This document shows, one piece after another, positions 8,415 to 19,404 of a stretch of 64,000 bases of DNA. A model generated the notes under the pieces. That model had not been told where the DNA came from and did not search any database. It was given only the letters and a program-made list of their open reading frames with translations. Every line of letters starts with the position of its first letter. The stretch's first letter is position 1. The stretch comes from Blastocatellia bacterium UBA7656 (GTDB lineage Bacteria; Acidobacteriota; Blastocatellia; UBA7656): positions 1-64,000 of the forward strand of contig DLHY01000086.1 of NCBI GenBank assembly GCA_002483445.1. Reading direction: 5' to 3'. The translations under genes were made by a program, and so were the position numbers.

Positions 8415-9758
8415 ATGAATCGCAAATTTGCGTCCGCTTTCTTCACTATTATTCTCCTCTCGTCCGCCGCTTTTGCTCAGACAGACAAGATCGATGATTG
8501 GGTCAAATCTGAGATGGAGAAACAGAAAATTCCCGGTCTGTCGATAGCGGTCGTCAAAAACGGCGAGATCGCGAAAGCCGCGGGCTACGGATTGGCGAAT
8601 GTCGAACTCAGGGTCGCGTCCCGCCCTGAGACCATTTATCAATCAGGCTCCATCGGAAAACAGTTCACCGCCACTCTCGTGATGATGCTCGTCGAAGAGG
8701 GCAAGATGAGCCTCACGGATCACATCAGCAAATACATTGCGGACGCGCCCGCGATCTGGAAAGACATAACCATACGCCACCTGCTCACGCACACATCAGG
8801 CATATCGAACAATCTCTATAACCAGATCAACATGCGTCAGGACTATACCGAGGATGAGCTTGTCAAAAAGATCGCCTCGATTCCGCTCGATTTCCAGCCC
8901 GGCGAAAAATGGAACTACTCCAACCCCGGTTATGTCATGCTCGGCATACTCATTCACAAGGCGACGGGCAAGTTTTACGGCGACCTGCTGCGCGAAAAGA
9001 TATTCGCGCCGCTCGGTATGGATACCGCGCGCGTCATCAACGAAGCGGACATCATCCCGAACCGCGCAGACGGATATCGATCGGTCAAAGGCGAATGGAA
9101 AAATCAGCAGTGGGTTTCGCCCGCGCTCAACACGACTGCCGATGGCAGCCTTTATCTCACCGTACTCGATATGGCCCGCTGGGACGCCGCGCTCTACACG
9201 GAAAAGCTTCTGAAAAAATCGAGCCTCGAATCGATGTGGACACCTGTAAAGCTCAACGACGGCAAGACGCGCAATTACGGCTTCGGCTGGGCATTCGCTG
9301 ATGTTAACGGTCACAAACTCATAGAACACGGCGGCGCGTGGCAGGGATTTACGACTCACATCGCCCGATACGTCGATGACCGACTGACGGTCATCGTCCT
9401 GACGAACAGCGCCGGAGTCAATCCCACTCGCATAGCTCGCGGCATTGCGGGGCTTTATAACCCGGCGCTTCAACTGCCTGATCCCAGGGAGATCAAGGTC
9501 GCTGCCAAAATACTTGATGAATATGTCGGCCAGTATGAAGTGGCTCCCGATTTCATCATCTCGATCACGAGAGAGGGAGACAAATTGATGGGCGAGGCCG
9601 CGGAGGAACTGAAGTTTGAGCTCTTCGCCGAATCGCAGACGAAATTCTTTCTCAAGATAGACGAGATTCAGGTGACTTTCGTGCGCGATTCAGTCGGAAA
9701 GGTCACGCACCTGATTTGGGGTCAGGGCGTTGACCAGGAAGCCAAAAAGATCAAGTGA
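8415..9758 (+). CDS. Exported serine hydrolase, class C beta-lactamase family
   Basis: A 447-residue protein of the beta-lactamase/D-aminopeptidase fold. The signal peptide ends AFAQT. Catalytic motifs are visible: SIGK (SxxK) near residue 78, YSN in NYSNPGY, and HGG in [12 protein letters not shown]-terminal segment of about 100 residues forms the extra beta domain common in these esterase/peptidase homologues. Start at ATG 8415 behind CAGGAGGG. It lies between prfA and prmC with no obvious functional link; the substrate could be a peptide, ester or beta-lactam. Confidence 0.85.
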   Translation: MNRKFASAFFTIILLSSAAFAQTDKIDDWVKSEMEKQKIPGLSIAVVKNGEIAKAAGYGLANVELRVASRPETIYQSGSIGKQFTATLVMMLVEEGKMSLTDHISKYIADAPAIWKDITIRHLLTHTSGISNNLYNQINMRQDYTEDELVKKIASIPLDFQPGEKWNYSNPGYVMLGILIHKATGKFYGDLLREKIFAPLGMDTARVINEADIIPNRADGYRSVKGEWKNQQWVSPALNTTADGSLYLTVLDMARWDAALYTEKLLKKSSLESMWTPVKLNDGKTRNYGFGWAFADVNGHKLIEHGGAWQGFTTHIARYVDDRLTVIVLTNSAGVNPTRIARGIAGLYNPALQLPDPREIKVAAKILDEYVGQYEVAPDFIISITREGDKLMGEAAEELKFELFAESQTKFFLKIDEIQVTFVRDSVGKVTHLIWGQGVDQEAKKIK

Positions 9759-9809
9759 GCGGTTTGCCTGTCCTGGCATTGCGCACATTCGGGAACTCGC
9801 GAATGATCG

Positions 9810-10697
<888 letters not shown>

Positions 10698-10715
<18 letters not shown>

Positions 10716-11012
10716 TGAGTGATGAGCAGGAATACTCGTCATTCACTACTAAGGGAAGCGGAAGTAAATATCATCCCATGTATCTCAAGCCTGATTTGGG
10801 GCGCTGTGACAAGCGATACTACTGGTGAATTCGTTCAGCCTGAAGATGCGCTGCAAAATGTTCGACAATCTGCCAGATTGTCGTTGTTTCCCCCCGCCGA
10901 GGCTTTTCACACTCCACGACAAGCTGGCAGCTTGTCCGACATTTCCCAAATTCGACATGGGATTTTATTTCGTTCCTCTTCCCTAACTACTCATCACTCA
11001 TCACTCATCACT
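10698..11012. repeat. Repeat-filled gap: ATGAGTGATG repeats and a REP-like pair
   Basis: The roughly 300 bases between prmC and the PilZ gene contain no gene. ATGAGTGATGAGTAATGAG words flank the gap on both sides. Between them lies an inverted pair, TTCGACAATCTGCCAGATTG (10860) and ACAAGCTGGCAGCTTG (10920), of the dispersed palindrome family. Confidence 0.75.
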
Positions 11013-11014
11013 AT

Positions 11015-11323
11015 TCATTCATCGCCTAGCAGATCGCGCAGGCGCTCTCCGTCTTCGCGCTTCATTGACGTGAACTCGACGCCCATTCCGATCCCCTGCT
11101 GGGCGTGTATGACGATGCCTTCCGTTTCGATCAGGTGTCCGCCAGGAAGGTTGAAACTGAGCTTGAGCGGCGTGCCTGCGGGCGGGATCGCGGAACTGGT
11201 ATCGATGAAAACTCCGAATAGGTGAATGTCGGATATACGAGTCTGAGCGCGCACGCCCTGGCCTTCATATTTCACTTCTAAAATCAGAGGCTTTCGATTC
11301 GTCCTTCTACGCTCATCTCCCAT
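11015..11323 (-). CDS. PilZ domain protein
   Basis: A 102-residue single-domain PilZ protein. The N-terminal RRRTNRKP and the DIHLFGVFI segment correspond to the RxxxR and D/NxSxxG parts of the c-di-GMP-binding site, although the second motif is imperfect (DIHLFG). PilZ proteins bind cyclic di-GMP and adjust motility, secretion or polysaccharide synthesis. No partner gene adjoins it, so the target is unknown. Confidence 0.85.
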   Translation of the reverse strand: MGDERRRTNRKPLILEVKYEGQGVRAQTRISDIHLFGVFIDTSSAIPPAGTPLKLSFNLPGGHLIETEGIVIHAQQGIGMGVEFTSMKREDGERLRDLLGDE

Positions 11324-11474
11324 AGCATCCTCCCCACTGACGTTACAGGATTAGTGTCCGCCGTCGCTTGAATCAAATCAAGAGAAATAGCGAAAACTCT
11401 TCGCGCTTGTGTTTTACGTTTCGCCCGTTGCGCGGTAGTATCTTTTTTCCAGAATCACAACGGGAGGATCAAGG

Positions 11475-13019
11475 ATGAAATCGACGAGACGGTTCGTTCT
11501 TTCGCTCACAATTCTTGTCGCCTGCTCGGCTTTCGCTACGGCGCAGGATGCCGGTCAGGTGCTGAGGATTTCGGTCGGGTATAACACTCAATATAACACT
11601 TTGAAAAACTCGCCTTCGTTTGGCGCAGAGAAGCTTGTCGAAGTCGAACGATTGGGCAAGCTGGCGCAGGAAGCTAACGCTGCGCGCAGATATGGCGATG
11701 CGGTCAAGCATTACCTGCACGCGATGACGCTGATGCGGGGAGCCGAGTGGACTCCATCTCGCGCGCTCTCTTCGGCGCTCACCTTGAAACTCGACCGCGC
11801 CATCGTGGAGCCTGCTCAAACAGTTCGTTTGCGGTTGGGCCAGATATTTTCGCTCGATGAAAAAATCGAATCGAAGCTCGCCGCCACAATCGATTTGAAC
11901 CGATTGCAGGGAAACGTTGTCATCAAAACGCTCAAGACAATAGACGCAATCGAGCCTGATTTCATAGCTCATCCCGCCGAGATCGAGGTGACTGTTCCCG
12001 ATGTCGAAGCGGGCAATTATCGAATCTCAGTGACTTTGAAATACGCGGGCGCGGCTGAACCGATAACGAAAGCGGCTTCTGTTCACATCGAGCGCGGCAT
12101 CGCCTCGCTATTCGCCGAAGCGAAAGAGAGATCGACTAAACTCGAAGCGAAGCTGCGAGATGCGAAGAAAGACAATCTGCTCGCCGCTTTGCCTTCGGCT
12201 CAGTATAGAATCCGTCTGTTCGATATGGCTTCGGCTTCGGAGATAAACTTCGATCGGATAAATTTCAGCAGCGAGTTGAAAGAGGCTGTCGGGTTTCTCG
12301 ACGAGATCGAAGCCGGACGCGATCCTTTCGCCGCGCGACGCGGAGACATGCGAAAAGCCTACCAGTCGAAAGTCGACGACACGTTTCAGCCTTATCGAAT
12401 TTATGTTCCGACTTACTACGACGGATCGAAACCTTTCCCGCTCATCATCGCTCTTCACGGAATGGGGGGCGATGAAAACAGTTACTTCGATCAATACCTG
12501 CAAGGCGCGTTCAAAGTGGAAGCGGAAAAGCGCGGCTACATCGTCGCCTGTCCCAAAGGCCGCCAGCCCGCTTCGATGTATCTGGGCGCGGCTGAACGCG
12601 ACGTGATAGACGTGCTGGAAGAGGTGCGTCGGGCGTATCGAATCGATGCGGATCGGATTTATATGACGGGCCATTCGATGGGCGGATACGGAACGTGGTC
12701 GGTGGCGATGAATCATCCCGAAGTTTTCGCCGCGCTCGCTCCCGTCGCTGGCGGGGGAAATCCTGCGGGTATGTCGAAGATCGCTCACATCCCGCAACTG
12801 GTCGTTCACGGCGACGATGACAAAACAGTTCCCGTAGAGCGTTCGCGCGTAATGGTCGATGCCGCGAAGAAGTTGAGCATCGAAGTGAAGTACCTGGAGA
12901 TTGCGGGCGGCGATCACGTGAGCGTCGCTGCGCGGACTTTCATCGACGTGTACGACTTCTTCGACAAGCACAAGCGAAAGCCCGCGGCGAAAGCCGCCGC
13001 AGGATCGAAGCCCAAGTGA
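11475..13019 (+). CDS. Exported alpha/beta-hydrolase (esterase/peptidase-like)
   Basis: A 514-residue protein with a signal peptide (ending FATAQD), an N-terminal region of about 270 residues that looks helical and beta-rich, and a C-terminal alpha/beta-hydrolase domain of the dienelactone hydrolase/PHB depolymerase-like type. The nucleophile is Ser401 in GHSMGG, the acid is probably Asp in HGDDDKTVP, and the His lies in GGDHVS. The oxyanion segment ALHGMGGDE is present. It is preceded by ACGGGAGGATCAAGG. An extracytoplasmic esterase or feruloyl-esterase-like role is possible. Confidence 0.85.
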   Translation: MKSTRRFVLSLTILVACSAFATAQDAGQVLRISVGYNTQYNTLKNSPSFGAEKLVEVERLGKLAQEANAARRYGDAVKHYLHAMTLMRGAEWTPSRALSSALTLKLDRAIVEPAQTVRLRLGQIFSLDEKIESKLAATIDLNRLQGNVVIKTLKTIDAIEPDFIAHPAEIEVTVPDVEAGNYRISVTLKYAGAAEPITKAASVHIERGIASLFAEAKERSTKLEAKLRDAKKDNLLAALPSAQYRIRLFDMASASEINFDRINFSSELKEAVGFLDEIEAGRDPFAARRGDMRKAYQSKVDDTFQPYRIYVPTYYDGSKPFPLIIALHGMGGDENSYFDQYLQGAFKVEAEKRGYIVACPKGRQPASMYLGAAERDVIDVLEEVRRAYRIDADRIYMTGHSMGGYGTWSVAMNHPEVFAALAPVAGGGNPAGMSKIAHIPQLVVHGDDDKTVPVERSRVMVDAAKKLSIEVKYLEIAGGDHVSVAARTFIDVYDFFDKHKRKPAAKAAAGSKPK

Positions 13020-13040
13020 AGCAAAACAACTCAAATGCGC

Positions 13041-13090
13041 AAAGCCACGAAACCCTCTGTCAGAGCCGGTTTCGTGGCTTTCGCGTTTTG
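13041..13090 (+). terminator. Intrinsic terminator after the hydrolase gene
   Basis: AAAGCCACGAAACC and GGTTTCGTGGCTTT pair perfectly over 14 bp around a 13-base loop, followed by TCGCGTTTT. It lies between the hydrolase gene and the convergent permease gene. Confidence 0.8.
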
Positions 13091-13160
13091 ATGGGGCGAA
13101 AAATGAGCTTTCTTCCACGCACTCGTCTTGCCCTTGTTGATTCATTCACTCACCCTCTCA

Positions 13161-14510
13161 TCAACTTGTCCTGCTTTTTTTAACCAGCCAGTAAACCGGA
13201 TAGCTCAAGGCGAGGAGTCCGAGCGCATACAAGCTATTTCGACGGTCGCTCACGACGGCCCCGATGAGAAAAGCAGCGGAACCCGCGAGCGTAAGCGCGG
13301 TCGTTACGGGATAGCCCCACGCGCGATAAGGCCGCTCGCGTTGAGGCTCGCGGCGGCGAAGCGCGAATACGGAAATATAAGACATCAGATAATTGACCAC
13401 GAAAAAGAAAGCCAGCACCGCGATGATGTTTTCAAATATGCGCCGAGAGTTTTCAAACGCGCCTCCGATGATGAACACCATAGCCGCTATCGTGCTTGCG
13501 AGAAGCGCGAGCGTAGGCGTGCCGCCTTCGTTGACACGAACGAACTTTGTCGAAACGAGTTTGTCGCCGCCCATCGCAAACAATACCCGCGAGGCCATCA
13601 GATGATAGGCATTGATCGCGCTCAACATCGAAATTATCGTCAGCGATTTTATGATCACTCCTCCGCGTTCGCCAAAAATCGCGTCAGCCGCTGCGCCCGC
13701 AGCGAGCGTGTTCCCGGCTATTTTGGAAATCGGCAGCACGTAGACCAGCGCGATGTTGACCAGCATGTAAATTGCCATGATCGCCAGCACTCCGCCGAAC
13801 ATCGAGCGCGGAATGTCGCGACGCGGGTCGCGCACTTCTTCGGAAAAATAAATCACGCCCGTCCATCCGTCATAGGTGTAGATGACCGCCTGAAGCGCGA
13901 GTATCACGGCGAGAAAAGTCGGCGCGGCAAACGTCGCTGGCTCCGTGTCGTTTGAAGTTTTCCCTCCGAGTATGAAGCAGGCCGCGATTAGGGCGACGAA
14001 AGCGAGAGCTTTGAAAAGGCTCGTGATGTTTTGAGCCAAGCTGCCCCATCGAATGCCGCGCCATTGCAGAACCGCAAAAACTATAACCACGGCGAGCGCG
14101 ATGCCGATCTTGCGATCTGAGAGAGCAGGGAAAAGATCGCCGAGGTATTCGCCAATGACTATCGAGACTGCCGCGGCTGTGCCGCACGTCGAGAGCCAGT
14201 CGCTCCATCCGACGACGAACCCGGCGTAATCTCCGAGCGCGTATTGCGCGAAGACGTATTGCCCGCCTGAGCGCGGAATCGTAGTGCCGAGTTCGGAAAT
14301 CGAGAACGCGCCGAGCAGCGCGTAGATTCCTCCCGCAAACCACACGCCAAGAAAAAGCCATGTGTTTGGCAATTGAGCGGCAACCTCTCCCGGAGTGCGA
14401 AGTATGCCCGCGCCGATGGTGTTGCCGATGATGACCGCAAGGCCGAATCCGACTCCGAGTATGCGAAGCAATCGCCCGCGCTCGATGGCCGCTGCCTGAT
14501 TTTCAATCAC
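13161..14510 (-). CDS. APC-family amino acid permease
   Basis: A 449-residue integral membrane transporter with about twelve hydrophobic segments. The N-terminal GFGLAVIIGNTIGAGILRTPG is the signature of amino acid/polyamine/organocation permeases, where the broken helix binds the substrate amine. The substrate cannot be assigned. It is transcribed away from the methylase gene and converges on the hydrolase gene terminator. Confidence 0.92.
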   Translation of the reverse strand: MIENQAAAIERGRLLRILGVGFGLAVIIGNTIGAGILRTPGEVAAQLPNTWLFLGVWFAGGIYALLGAFSISELGTTIPRSGGQYVFAQYALGDYAGFVVGWSDWLSTCGTAAAVSIVIGEYLGDLFPALSDRKIGIALAVVIVFAVLQWRGIRWGSLAQNITSLFKALAFVALIAACFILGGKTSNDTEPATFAAPTFLAVILALQAVIYTYDGWTGVIYFSEEVRDPRRDIPRSMFGGVLAIMAIYMLVNIALVYVLPISKIAGNTLAAGAAADAIFGERGGVIIKSLTIISMLSAINAYHLMASRVLFAMGGDKLVSTKFVRVNEGGTPTLALLASTIAAMVFIIGGAFENSRRIFENIIAVLAFFFVVNYLMSYISVFALRRREPQRERPYRAWGYPVTTALTLAGSAAFLIGAVVSDRRNSLYALGLLALSYPVYWLVKKSRTS

Positions 14511-14600
14511 AGCTTTGTCGTTGCCTTTCCCCGCGAAGAGTTGTACACATCAAACGCAGGCGGAAATTATCTCAGGCTCATAGAAAAGGCAAAGTCTTTT

Positions 14601-15479
14601 ATGCAGCTTTCGTTGTTCGACGAAACCGAAAGGCAAAGGGTCGCGCCTTTCCGTAAACAATTACTAAAGTGGATCGGCAACAAGCAGCGATTCGCTCACG
14701 AAATCGTTTCTTACTTTCCCGCCGAGTTTGAAACTTACTTCGAACCTTTTTTGGGAAGCGGCGCGGTGCTGGCCACCCTCGCGCCTCGGAACGCAATCGC
14801 TTCGGATGCTTTCGAGCCGCTCGTGAAAATCTGGCAGACTCTCAGCCGTAATCCCGACACGCTCAAGCGATGGTACGCCGAAAGATGGCAGTCGGTGATG
14901 AGCGGCAAAAAGGTCACGGAGTACGAGAAAATAAAAGCGTCTTACAACGCGCGCCCGAATCCGGCGGACTTGTTGTTTCTGTGTCGCGCCTGCTACGGAG
15001 GCGTCGTTCGATTTCGTCAGTCGGACGGATACATCTCGACTCCGTGCGGCATTCATTTGCCAATTCGACCCGAAGCGTTTTCTGCTCGCGTCGATGAATG
15101 GCATCAGCGCGCAGGAGGAGCTAAATTTTTTCTACTCGATTACCGCGAGGCGATGGAGATGGCCCGACCGGACGATCTCATCTATTGCGATCCGCCTTAT
15201 TCTCACAGCCAGACGATTCTCTACGGAGCGCAATCATTCGATCTCGAAAATCTCTTTCAATCTATAGCTAGATGCAAGAAGCGAGGAGTGCGCGTGGCGT
15301 TAAGTATCGATGGAACAAAACGCTCAGGCAATCTCGTCTGCGATATTCCTATTCCTGAAAAGCTTTTTGAAAGAGAAGCGTTCGTCAACTGCGGGCGTTC
15401 GATGCTCAGGCGATTTCAGATGGGCGGGCAGACGCTCGAAGGCGAAATAGTAGCTGACAGACTTCTGCTGACTTACTGA
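14601..15479 (+). CDS. DNA adenine-N6 methyltransferase (Dam/D12 class)
   Basis: A 292-residue DNA methyltransferase of the Dam/DpnII type. The SAM-binding motif FEPFLGSGAVL lies near residue 50 and the catalytic motif is D197PPY. The N-terminal RKQLLKWIGNKQRFA is the usual lead-in (KWxGxK). Start at ATG 14601; the longer open frame is the antisense of the permease gene. No restriction endonuclease adjoins it, so it is probably an orphan methylase; GATC is the commonest target of the class but is not proven here. Confidence 0.9.
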   Translation: MQLSLFDETERQRVAPFRKQLLKWIGNKQRFAHEIVSYFPAEFETYFEPFLGSGAVLATLAPRNAIASDAFEPLVKIWQTLSRNPDTLKRWYAERWQSVMSGKKVTEYEKIKASYNARPNPADLLFLCRACYGGVVRFRQSDGYISTPCGIHLPIRPEAFSARVDEWHQRAGGAKFFLLDYREAMEMARPDDLIYCDPPYSHSQTILYGAQSFDLENLFQSIARCKKRGVRVALSIDGTKRSGNLVCDIPIPEKLFEREAFVNCGRSMLRRFQMGGQTLEGEIVADRLLLTY

Positions 15480-15480
15480 A

Positions 15481-16680
15481 TCACGCCATGGGTTTATCGG
15501 GCAGCGGGGCGGTCGCGAAGAAGTCTTCGTAAACACGCCGCGCGTACTCATCGAGCAGTTGATCTACGCGCGCAGGGTCGGGCGAAGCGACTATCAGCCC
15601 GACGTGATGTTTCTTGTCCAGTCGCCACACAATCTCAGGGTCATCATAAGCGGAAGTGTCAGGCCGCTCCTGTCGCGCAAGCGATATGAGTATGCCTGCG
15701 TAATCGTCTCTGTGCGGGGGCAGTTCATACTTGCGCTCGCTGCCGCAGATTTCTATACTCGCCCACTCGCGCCAGAGATTTATTCCTGTCGCCGCTTCGA
15801 CAGTTTCAACGATGTTGGCTCCGCCGACGCGGGCGGCGGTTTCGAGAAAATAAAACTGTCCGTCGTCGCGGCCACGGATGAACTCGGTGTGAGTCACCCC
15901 GCGCACCAGCCCCAGAGCCTTTATCAAATCCTGATTGAGCGCGATGAGTGATTGAGCGTCCGGGTTATCGCGCGGAATCTTTCGCGTGGTGAAGACTCCT
16001 CCTCCGTGGGCTACGTCCATAGGCGGATGACCGTACTTGTGCGGCACGGCGAAGACAGCCTCCATCTCGCTCACAACGGAATCGACATGAAAGATATCTC
16101 CCGGTATGTATGTTTCAAGAACGTAAAACGACTGCTTGTCGCCCAGAGCGTCGAGCGCGGGCCATAGCTCATCACTGCTGTAGATTTTTTTGATGCCGAT
16201 TGCGGCGGCTTCCGAGCGGGGTTTGAGAACCCAGGGCGGAGGGACGCGCTCCATGAACTGTCGCAATCGATCATAGTTGAGTACGTGAATGAAATCGGGA
16301 ACGAGTATTCCTTCGTCGCGAGCTTTGACGCGCATCGCCAGCTTATCGCGAAAATAGCGGGCAGTGGTGTCGCCCATCCCTGGGATGCGCAGGTGTTCGC
16401 GAAGCAGCGCGGCTGTTTCGACATCGTAATCATCGAGCGCGACTATTCGATGAAATTCCACAGTGCGCGCAAGGTAGCTGATGCCCTTGATTATGTCTTC
16501 GCGCTTGTACTCGTTGGGCATGTAGTAGATATCGTCAATCGCCTCGCGCGGCCAGTTGGCATCGGCGAGCGACTGGACGGTGACGAGCAGGACTCGGCAG
16601 CCCTGGCGACGGCATTCGCGCATAAACTCCGCGCCTTTTTCATAGCCTGTTACGCAAAGAATGGTCGGTTGATCGCTCAC
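15481..16680 (-). CDS. ATP-grasp ligase-like protein
   Basis: A 399-residue ATP-grasp enzyme resembling the biotin carboxylase/carbamoyl-phosphate synthase group. It has an N-terminal Rossmann-like part ([22 protein letters not shown]), then the grasp domain with [16 protein letters not shown] and the metal-binding [22 protein letters not shown]. The acyl and amine substrates are unknown; such stand-alone proteins often make peptides or amino acid conjugates. It converges with the methylase gene. Confidence 0.8.
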   Translation of the reverse strand: MSDQPTILCVTGYEKGAEFMRECRRQGCRVLLVTVQSLADANWPREAIDDIYYMPNEYKREDIIKGISYLARTVEFHRIVALDDYDVETAALLREHLRIPGMGDTTARYFRDKLAMRVKARDEGILVPDFIHVLNYDRLRQFMERVPPPWVLKPRSEAAAIGIKKIYSSDELWPALDALGDKQSFYVLETYIPGDIFHVDSVVSEMEAVFAVPHKYGHPPMDVAHGGGVFTTRKIPRDNPDAQSLIALNQDLIKALGLVRGVTHTEFIRGRDDGQFYFLETAARVGGANIVETVEAATGINLWREWASIEICGSERKYELPPHRDDYAGILISLARQERPDTSAYDDPEIVWRLDKKHHVGLIVASPDPARVDQLLDEYARRVYEDFFATAPLPDKPMA

Positions 16681-16702
16681 GCAATAGCTCCATTGATTGT
16701 GA

Positions 16703-16735
16703 AGTCAGAAGCCAGAAGTCAGAAGCCAGAATATG
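16703..16735. repeat. AGAAGTCAGAAGCC short tandem repeat
   Basis: GAAGTCAGAAGCCAGAAG units upstream of the ATP-grasp gene, similar to the simple tandem words found in other gaps. Confidence 0.65.
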
Positions 16736-16951
16736 TTTGCTATGAATCTGACTCGTTACTTGTGACGGCTCGGCCTCTGCTGATTTGAGACCTGGTGATT
16801 ATACAATCTGCGCGGCGGGTCGCGCGATAGCTGCGCGAAGGAATAAACCGCTGGCCGGATGGTATATAGACGGCGAGACCGGCGAGGTTGCGGTTTGACA
16901 CTCATCCGGAGTCGTGCAACACTCGCGGCAAACAGGAAACGGAGTCGAGCC

Positions 16952-18583
16952 ATGAAAGAAAAAAAGCGGATCGTAATTCTGGGCGGAGGATTCGGCGGCG
17001 TCTACGCGGCCAAGTACCTTGAAAAAGCTCTTGGCCGTAAAGACGATTTCGAGATCATTCTTATCAACAAAGAGAATTATTTCGTCTTTCAGCCGATGCT
17101 GGCCGAAGTCATATCGGGCGCACTGGGAATACTCGATCCGGTCAACCCTATCCGTCACCTGCTGCGCAAGACTCAACTGCACGTGCGCGAAATCGAAGGA
17201 ATAGACATTGAGAACCGCACTGTCACCGTCAGCCCCGGATTTCGCCCGCACGCTCATAAGGTTCCTTTCGATCATCTCGTCCTCGCCATGGGAAACGTGA
17301 CCGATTTTCGCGGTATGCGCGGATTGCCTGAACACGCCATCCCGTTCAAGAACCTCGCCGATGCGCTTTACCTTCGCAATCACGTCATACGCGCTCTGGA
17401 AGAAGCAGCCATCGAGCAGGACGATCTCGAATTGCGAAAACAACTGCTTACTTTCGTCGTCGCGGGCGGGGGATTTTCAGGCGTCGAGGTCGTTGCAGAA
17501 CTTAATGATTTCGTGCGCGGAGTGGCGCGCAAGTATCGAGGTCTCGATCCTTCCGAGATTCGCGTCGTGCTTCTTCATTCTCAGGATCGCATACTGCCTG
17601 AAGTGAGCGAAAAGCTCGCCGTGTTCGCTCAAAAGATTCTGCAAAAGCGCGGCGTCGAGTTGCGCCTGCACACGAGGCTTGAAGCAGCCACCGGACAGGA
17701 AGCCATACTCGCAGACGGCGAGCGCATCCCCACGCGCACGCTCGTATCTACCGTGCCTTCGTCGCCTCATCCGCTGATTGAAACTCTCGATCTGCCCAAA
17801 GGCAAAAACGGGCGATTGATAGCCAATAGTTTTTTGGAAGTCGAAGGCGCTCCCAACATTTGGGCCTTAGGCGATTGCGCGCAGGTTCCCGCGCCTGATG
17901 GCGGATCAAGCCCGCCCACTGCGCAGCACGCCATTCGACAGGCAAAGGTTCTGGCAAATAATATCGTCACTTCGATTCGCGGAGGCGAGAGGCAAACATT
18001 CGGTTTCAAAGGGCTGGGCAAGATGGGGTCATTAGGTCATCGCTCGGCTGTGGCTGACATATTCGGGATAAACGTATCGGGCATTCTCGCGTGGTGGATG
18101 TGGCGGACGATCTATTTGATGAAGATGCCCGGTTGGGGTCGAAGATTGAAGGTGGCAGCCTCGTGGACGCTCGACATGTTTCTGCCCGCGGAACTGGTCG
18201 AATTGAAACTCAATCGCTCGATGAGCCTCGCGCAGGAACATTTCGAGCCGGGCGAAGAAGTTTTTCAGCAGGGCGATCTCGGCGACCGGATTTACATCAT
18301 CATCAACGGTCAGGCCGAAGCAGTGCGCGAGGAAGAAGGCTGCAAAACGTTGCTTGCGCGCATCGGCCCCGGTGAATACTTCGGAGAGATGGCTCTGCTT
18401 CGCAAGACCACTCGCAGCGCGACTGTTCGATGCACGGCCCCGATGGACACGCTCAGTTTGCCCCGACGCGAATTCAGCCTGCTGACGGCCTACCTGCCTG
18501 ATCTGCGCAAGAGCCTCGTAGAGGTGATGGAGAAGCGCACCCACGACAATCAGCAAAGGTTGAAGAAGGCCGAAGGTCAGTAG
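16952..18583 (+). CDS. NDH-2 type NADH dehydrogenase fused to a cyclic-nucleotide-binding domain
   Basis: A 543-residue protein. Residues 1-430 form a type II NADH:quinone oxidoreductase: FAD-binding GGGFGGVYAAKYLE at the N-terminus, FQPMLAEV, a second nucleotide-binding GGGFSGVEV, and the C-terminal FAD contact ALGDCAQVP, followed by a hydrophobic stretch (ILAWWMWRTIYLMK) for membrane attachment. Residues from about 430 are a cNMP-binding domain with FGEMALLRKTTRSATV, the phosphate-binding cassette. The enzyme passes electrons from NADH to quinone without pumping protons, and the tail suggests control by a cyclic nucleotide or a related ligand. Start at ATG 16952; an upstream open frame lacks domain homology. 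A class III cyclase is encoded at 35013. Confidence 0.9.
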   Translation: MKEKKRIVILGGGFGGVYAAKYLEKALGRKDDFEIILINKENYFVFQPMLAEVISGALGILDPVNPIRHLLRKTQLHVREIEGIDIENRTVTVSPGFRPHAHKVPFDHLVLAMGNVTDFRGMRGLPEHAIPFKNLADALYLRNHVIRALEEAAIEQDDLELRKQLLTFVVAGGGFSGVEVVAELNDFVRGVARKYRGLDPSEIRVVLLHSQDRILPEVSEKLAVFAQKILQKRGVELRLHTRLEAATGQEAILADGERIPTRTLVSTVPSSPHPLIETLDLPKGKNGRLIANSFLEVEGAPNIWALGDCAQVPAPDGGSSPPTAQHAIRQAKVLANNIVTSIRGGERQTFGFKGLGKMGSLGHRSAVADIFGINVSGILAWWMWRTIYLMKMPGWGRRLKVAASWTLDMFLPAELVELKLNRSMSLAQEHFEPGEEVFQQGDLGDRIYIIINGQAEAVREEEGCKTLLARIGPGEYFGEMALLRKTTRSATVRCTAPMDTLSLPRREFSLLTAYLPDLRKSLVEVMEKRTHDNQQRLKKAEGQ

Positions 18584-18588
18584 CAGAG

Positions 18589-19176
18589 TCAGTGTTTTCG
18601 AGTCTTGAACTCGACATCCCGATAAACTTCTCGAAGAGTCAGTGTGCAGTTTATCTCTGGCAGATGAAGATGTGAGTCTATGTCATTGACCTCGGTTTGC
18701 GACCAGGTTCCGTCAGATTGTTTGTTAAACAGGGTTATATGAGGTCTGTGTTGAGCGATGAGCAGATATTCCTTAAAGCTTGATATGGATTTGTACCAGG
18801 TGAATTTGTCTCCGCGATCATTCGCCTCGGTGCTGGGTGACAGCACTTCCACAAGCATAACGGGATTGACCAGAAGATCGCTTCCGTTATAGTTCTCTAA
18901 CTCCACTGTTCCGCAGACCACGCTTCCATCCGCGTATCGATAAGGCGGCGCTGCCGGAACCTTGATCTGCATATTGTTGGTGAAGACGCGGCACTCGCTT
19001 CCCTGCAACTGCGATCTCAGGATTTCGAACATGTTTCCCATGATCTGGTCGTGGCTGATTGAGCCTCCGCTCATGGCAAATATTTCGCCTTCCCAGAACT
19101 CGTACTTGATGTCGGAAGCTCGTTCTATCTCAAGGTATTCTTCCAGCGTGTACAGGCGGTTCGGGTTTGCAGACAT
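18589..19176 (-). CDS. Uma2-family putative endonuclease (copy 1)
   Basis: A 195-residue Uma2 (DUF820) protein, a PD-(D/E)xK nuclease-fold family. YTLEEYLEIE, EFWEGEIFAMSGGS and a later conserved SVVCG...VMLVEVLSPST block follow the family layout. Start at ATG 19176 behind GAGGTG. Uma2 proteins are abundant in cyanobacteria and Acidobacteria; their role is unknown. It ends a few bases from the NDH-2 gene, convergently. A second family member is at 61384. Confidence 0.85.
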   Translation of the reverse strand: MSANPNRLYTLEEYLEIERASDIKYEFWEGEIFAMSGGSISHDQIMGNMFEILRSQLQGSECRVFTNNMQIKVPAAPPYRYADGSVVCGTVELENYNGSDLLVNPVMLVEVLSPSTEANDRGDKFTWYKSISSFKEYLLIAQHRPHITLFNKQSDGTWSQTEVNDIDSHLHLPEINCTLTLREVYRDVEFKTRKH

Positions 19177-19342
19177 ATTCACCTCGCTCAACTGGTCATG
19201 GTGTCTTCTCAAAGCGCAATTTTATCACACAATGCCGCGATGCGATCATCAACCTCCGTTACAAATTTTTTCTGCCGGAGTTAAACTCTGACCCTTGTAT
19301 TTTTTGCGCCGCTTCGCGAGAGAAATGCTACAGAAAAAGTTG

Positions 19343-19372
19343 TTGACATTTTTCATCGATCTAAGCGATAGT
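19343..19372 (+). promoter_or_regulatory. Candidate promoter of the tRNA array leader
   Basis: TTGACA at 19343-19348 and GATAGT at 19367-19372 are separated by 18 bases. The -35 is a perfect sigma-70 match and the -10 matches at 4 of 6 positions. It is the first good plus-strand promoter before the array. Confidence 0.45.
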
Positions 19373-19404
19373 CTCACTTTACGTTTACTGAGGAGATTTC
19401 ACAA

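Noticed and set aside
13128..13955. A plus-strand protein opposite the permease gene
   Set aside because: It is antisense to a clear twelve-helix permease and shows Arg/His-rich composition typical of shadow frames.
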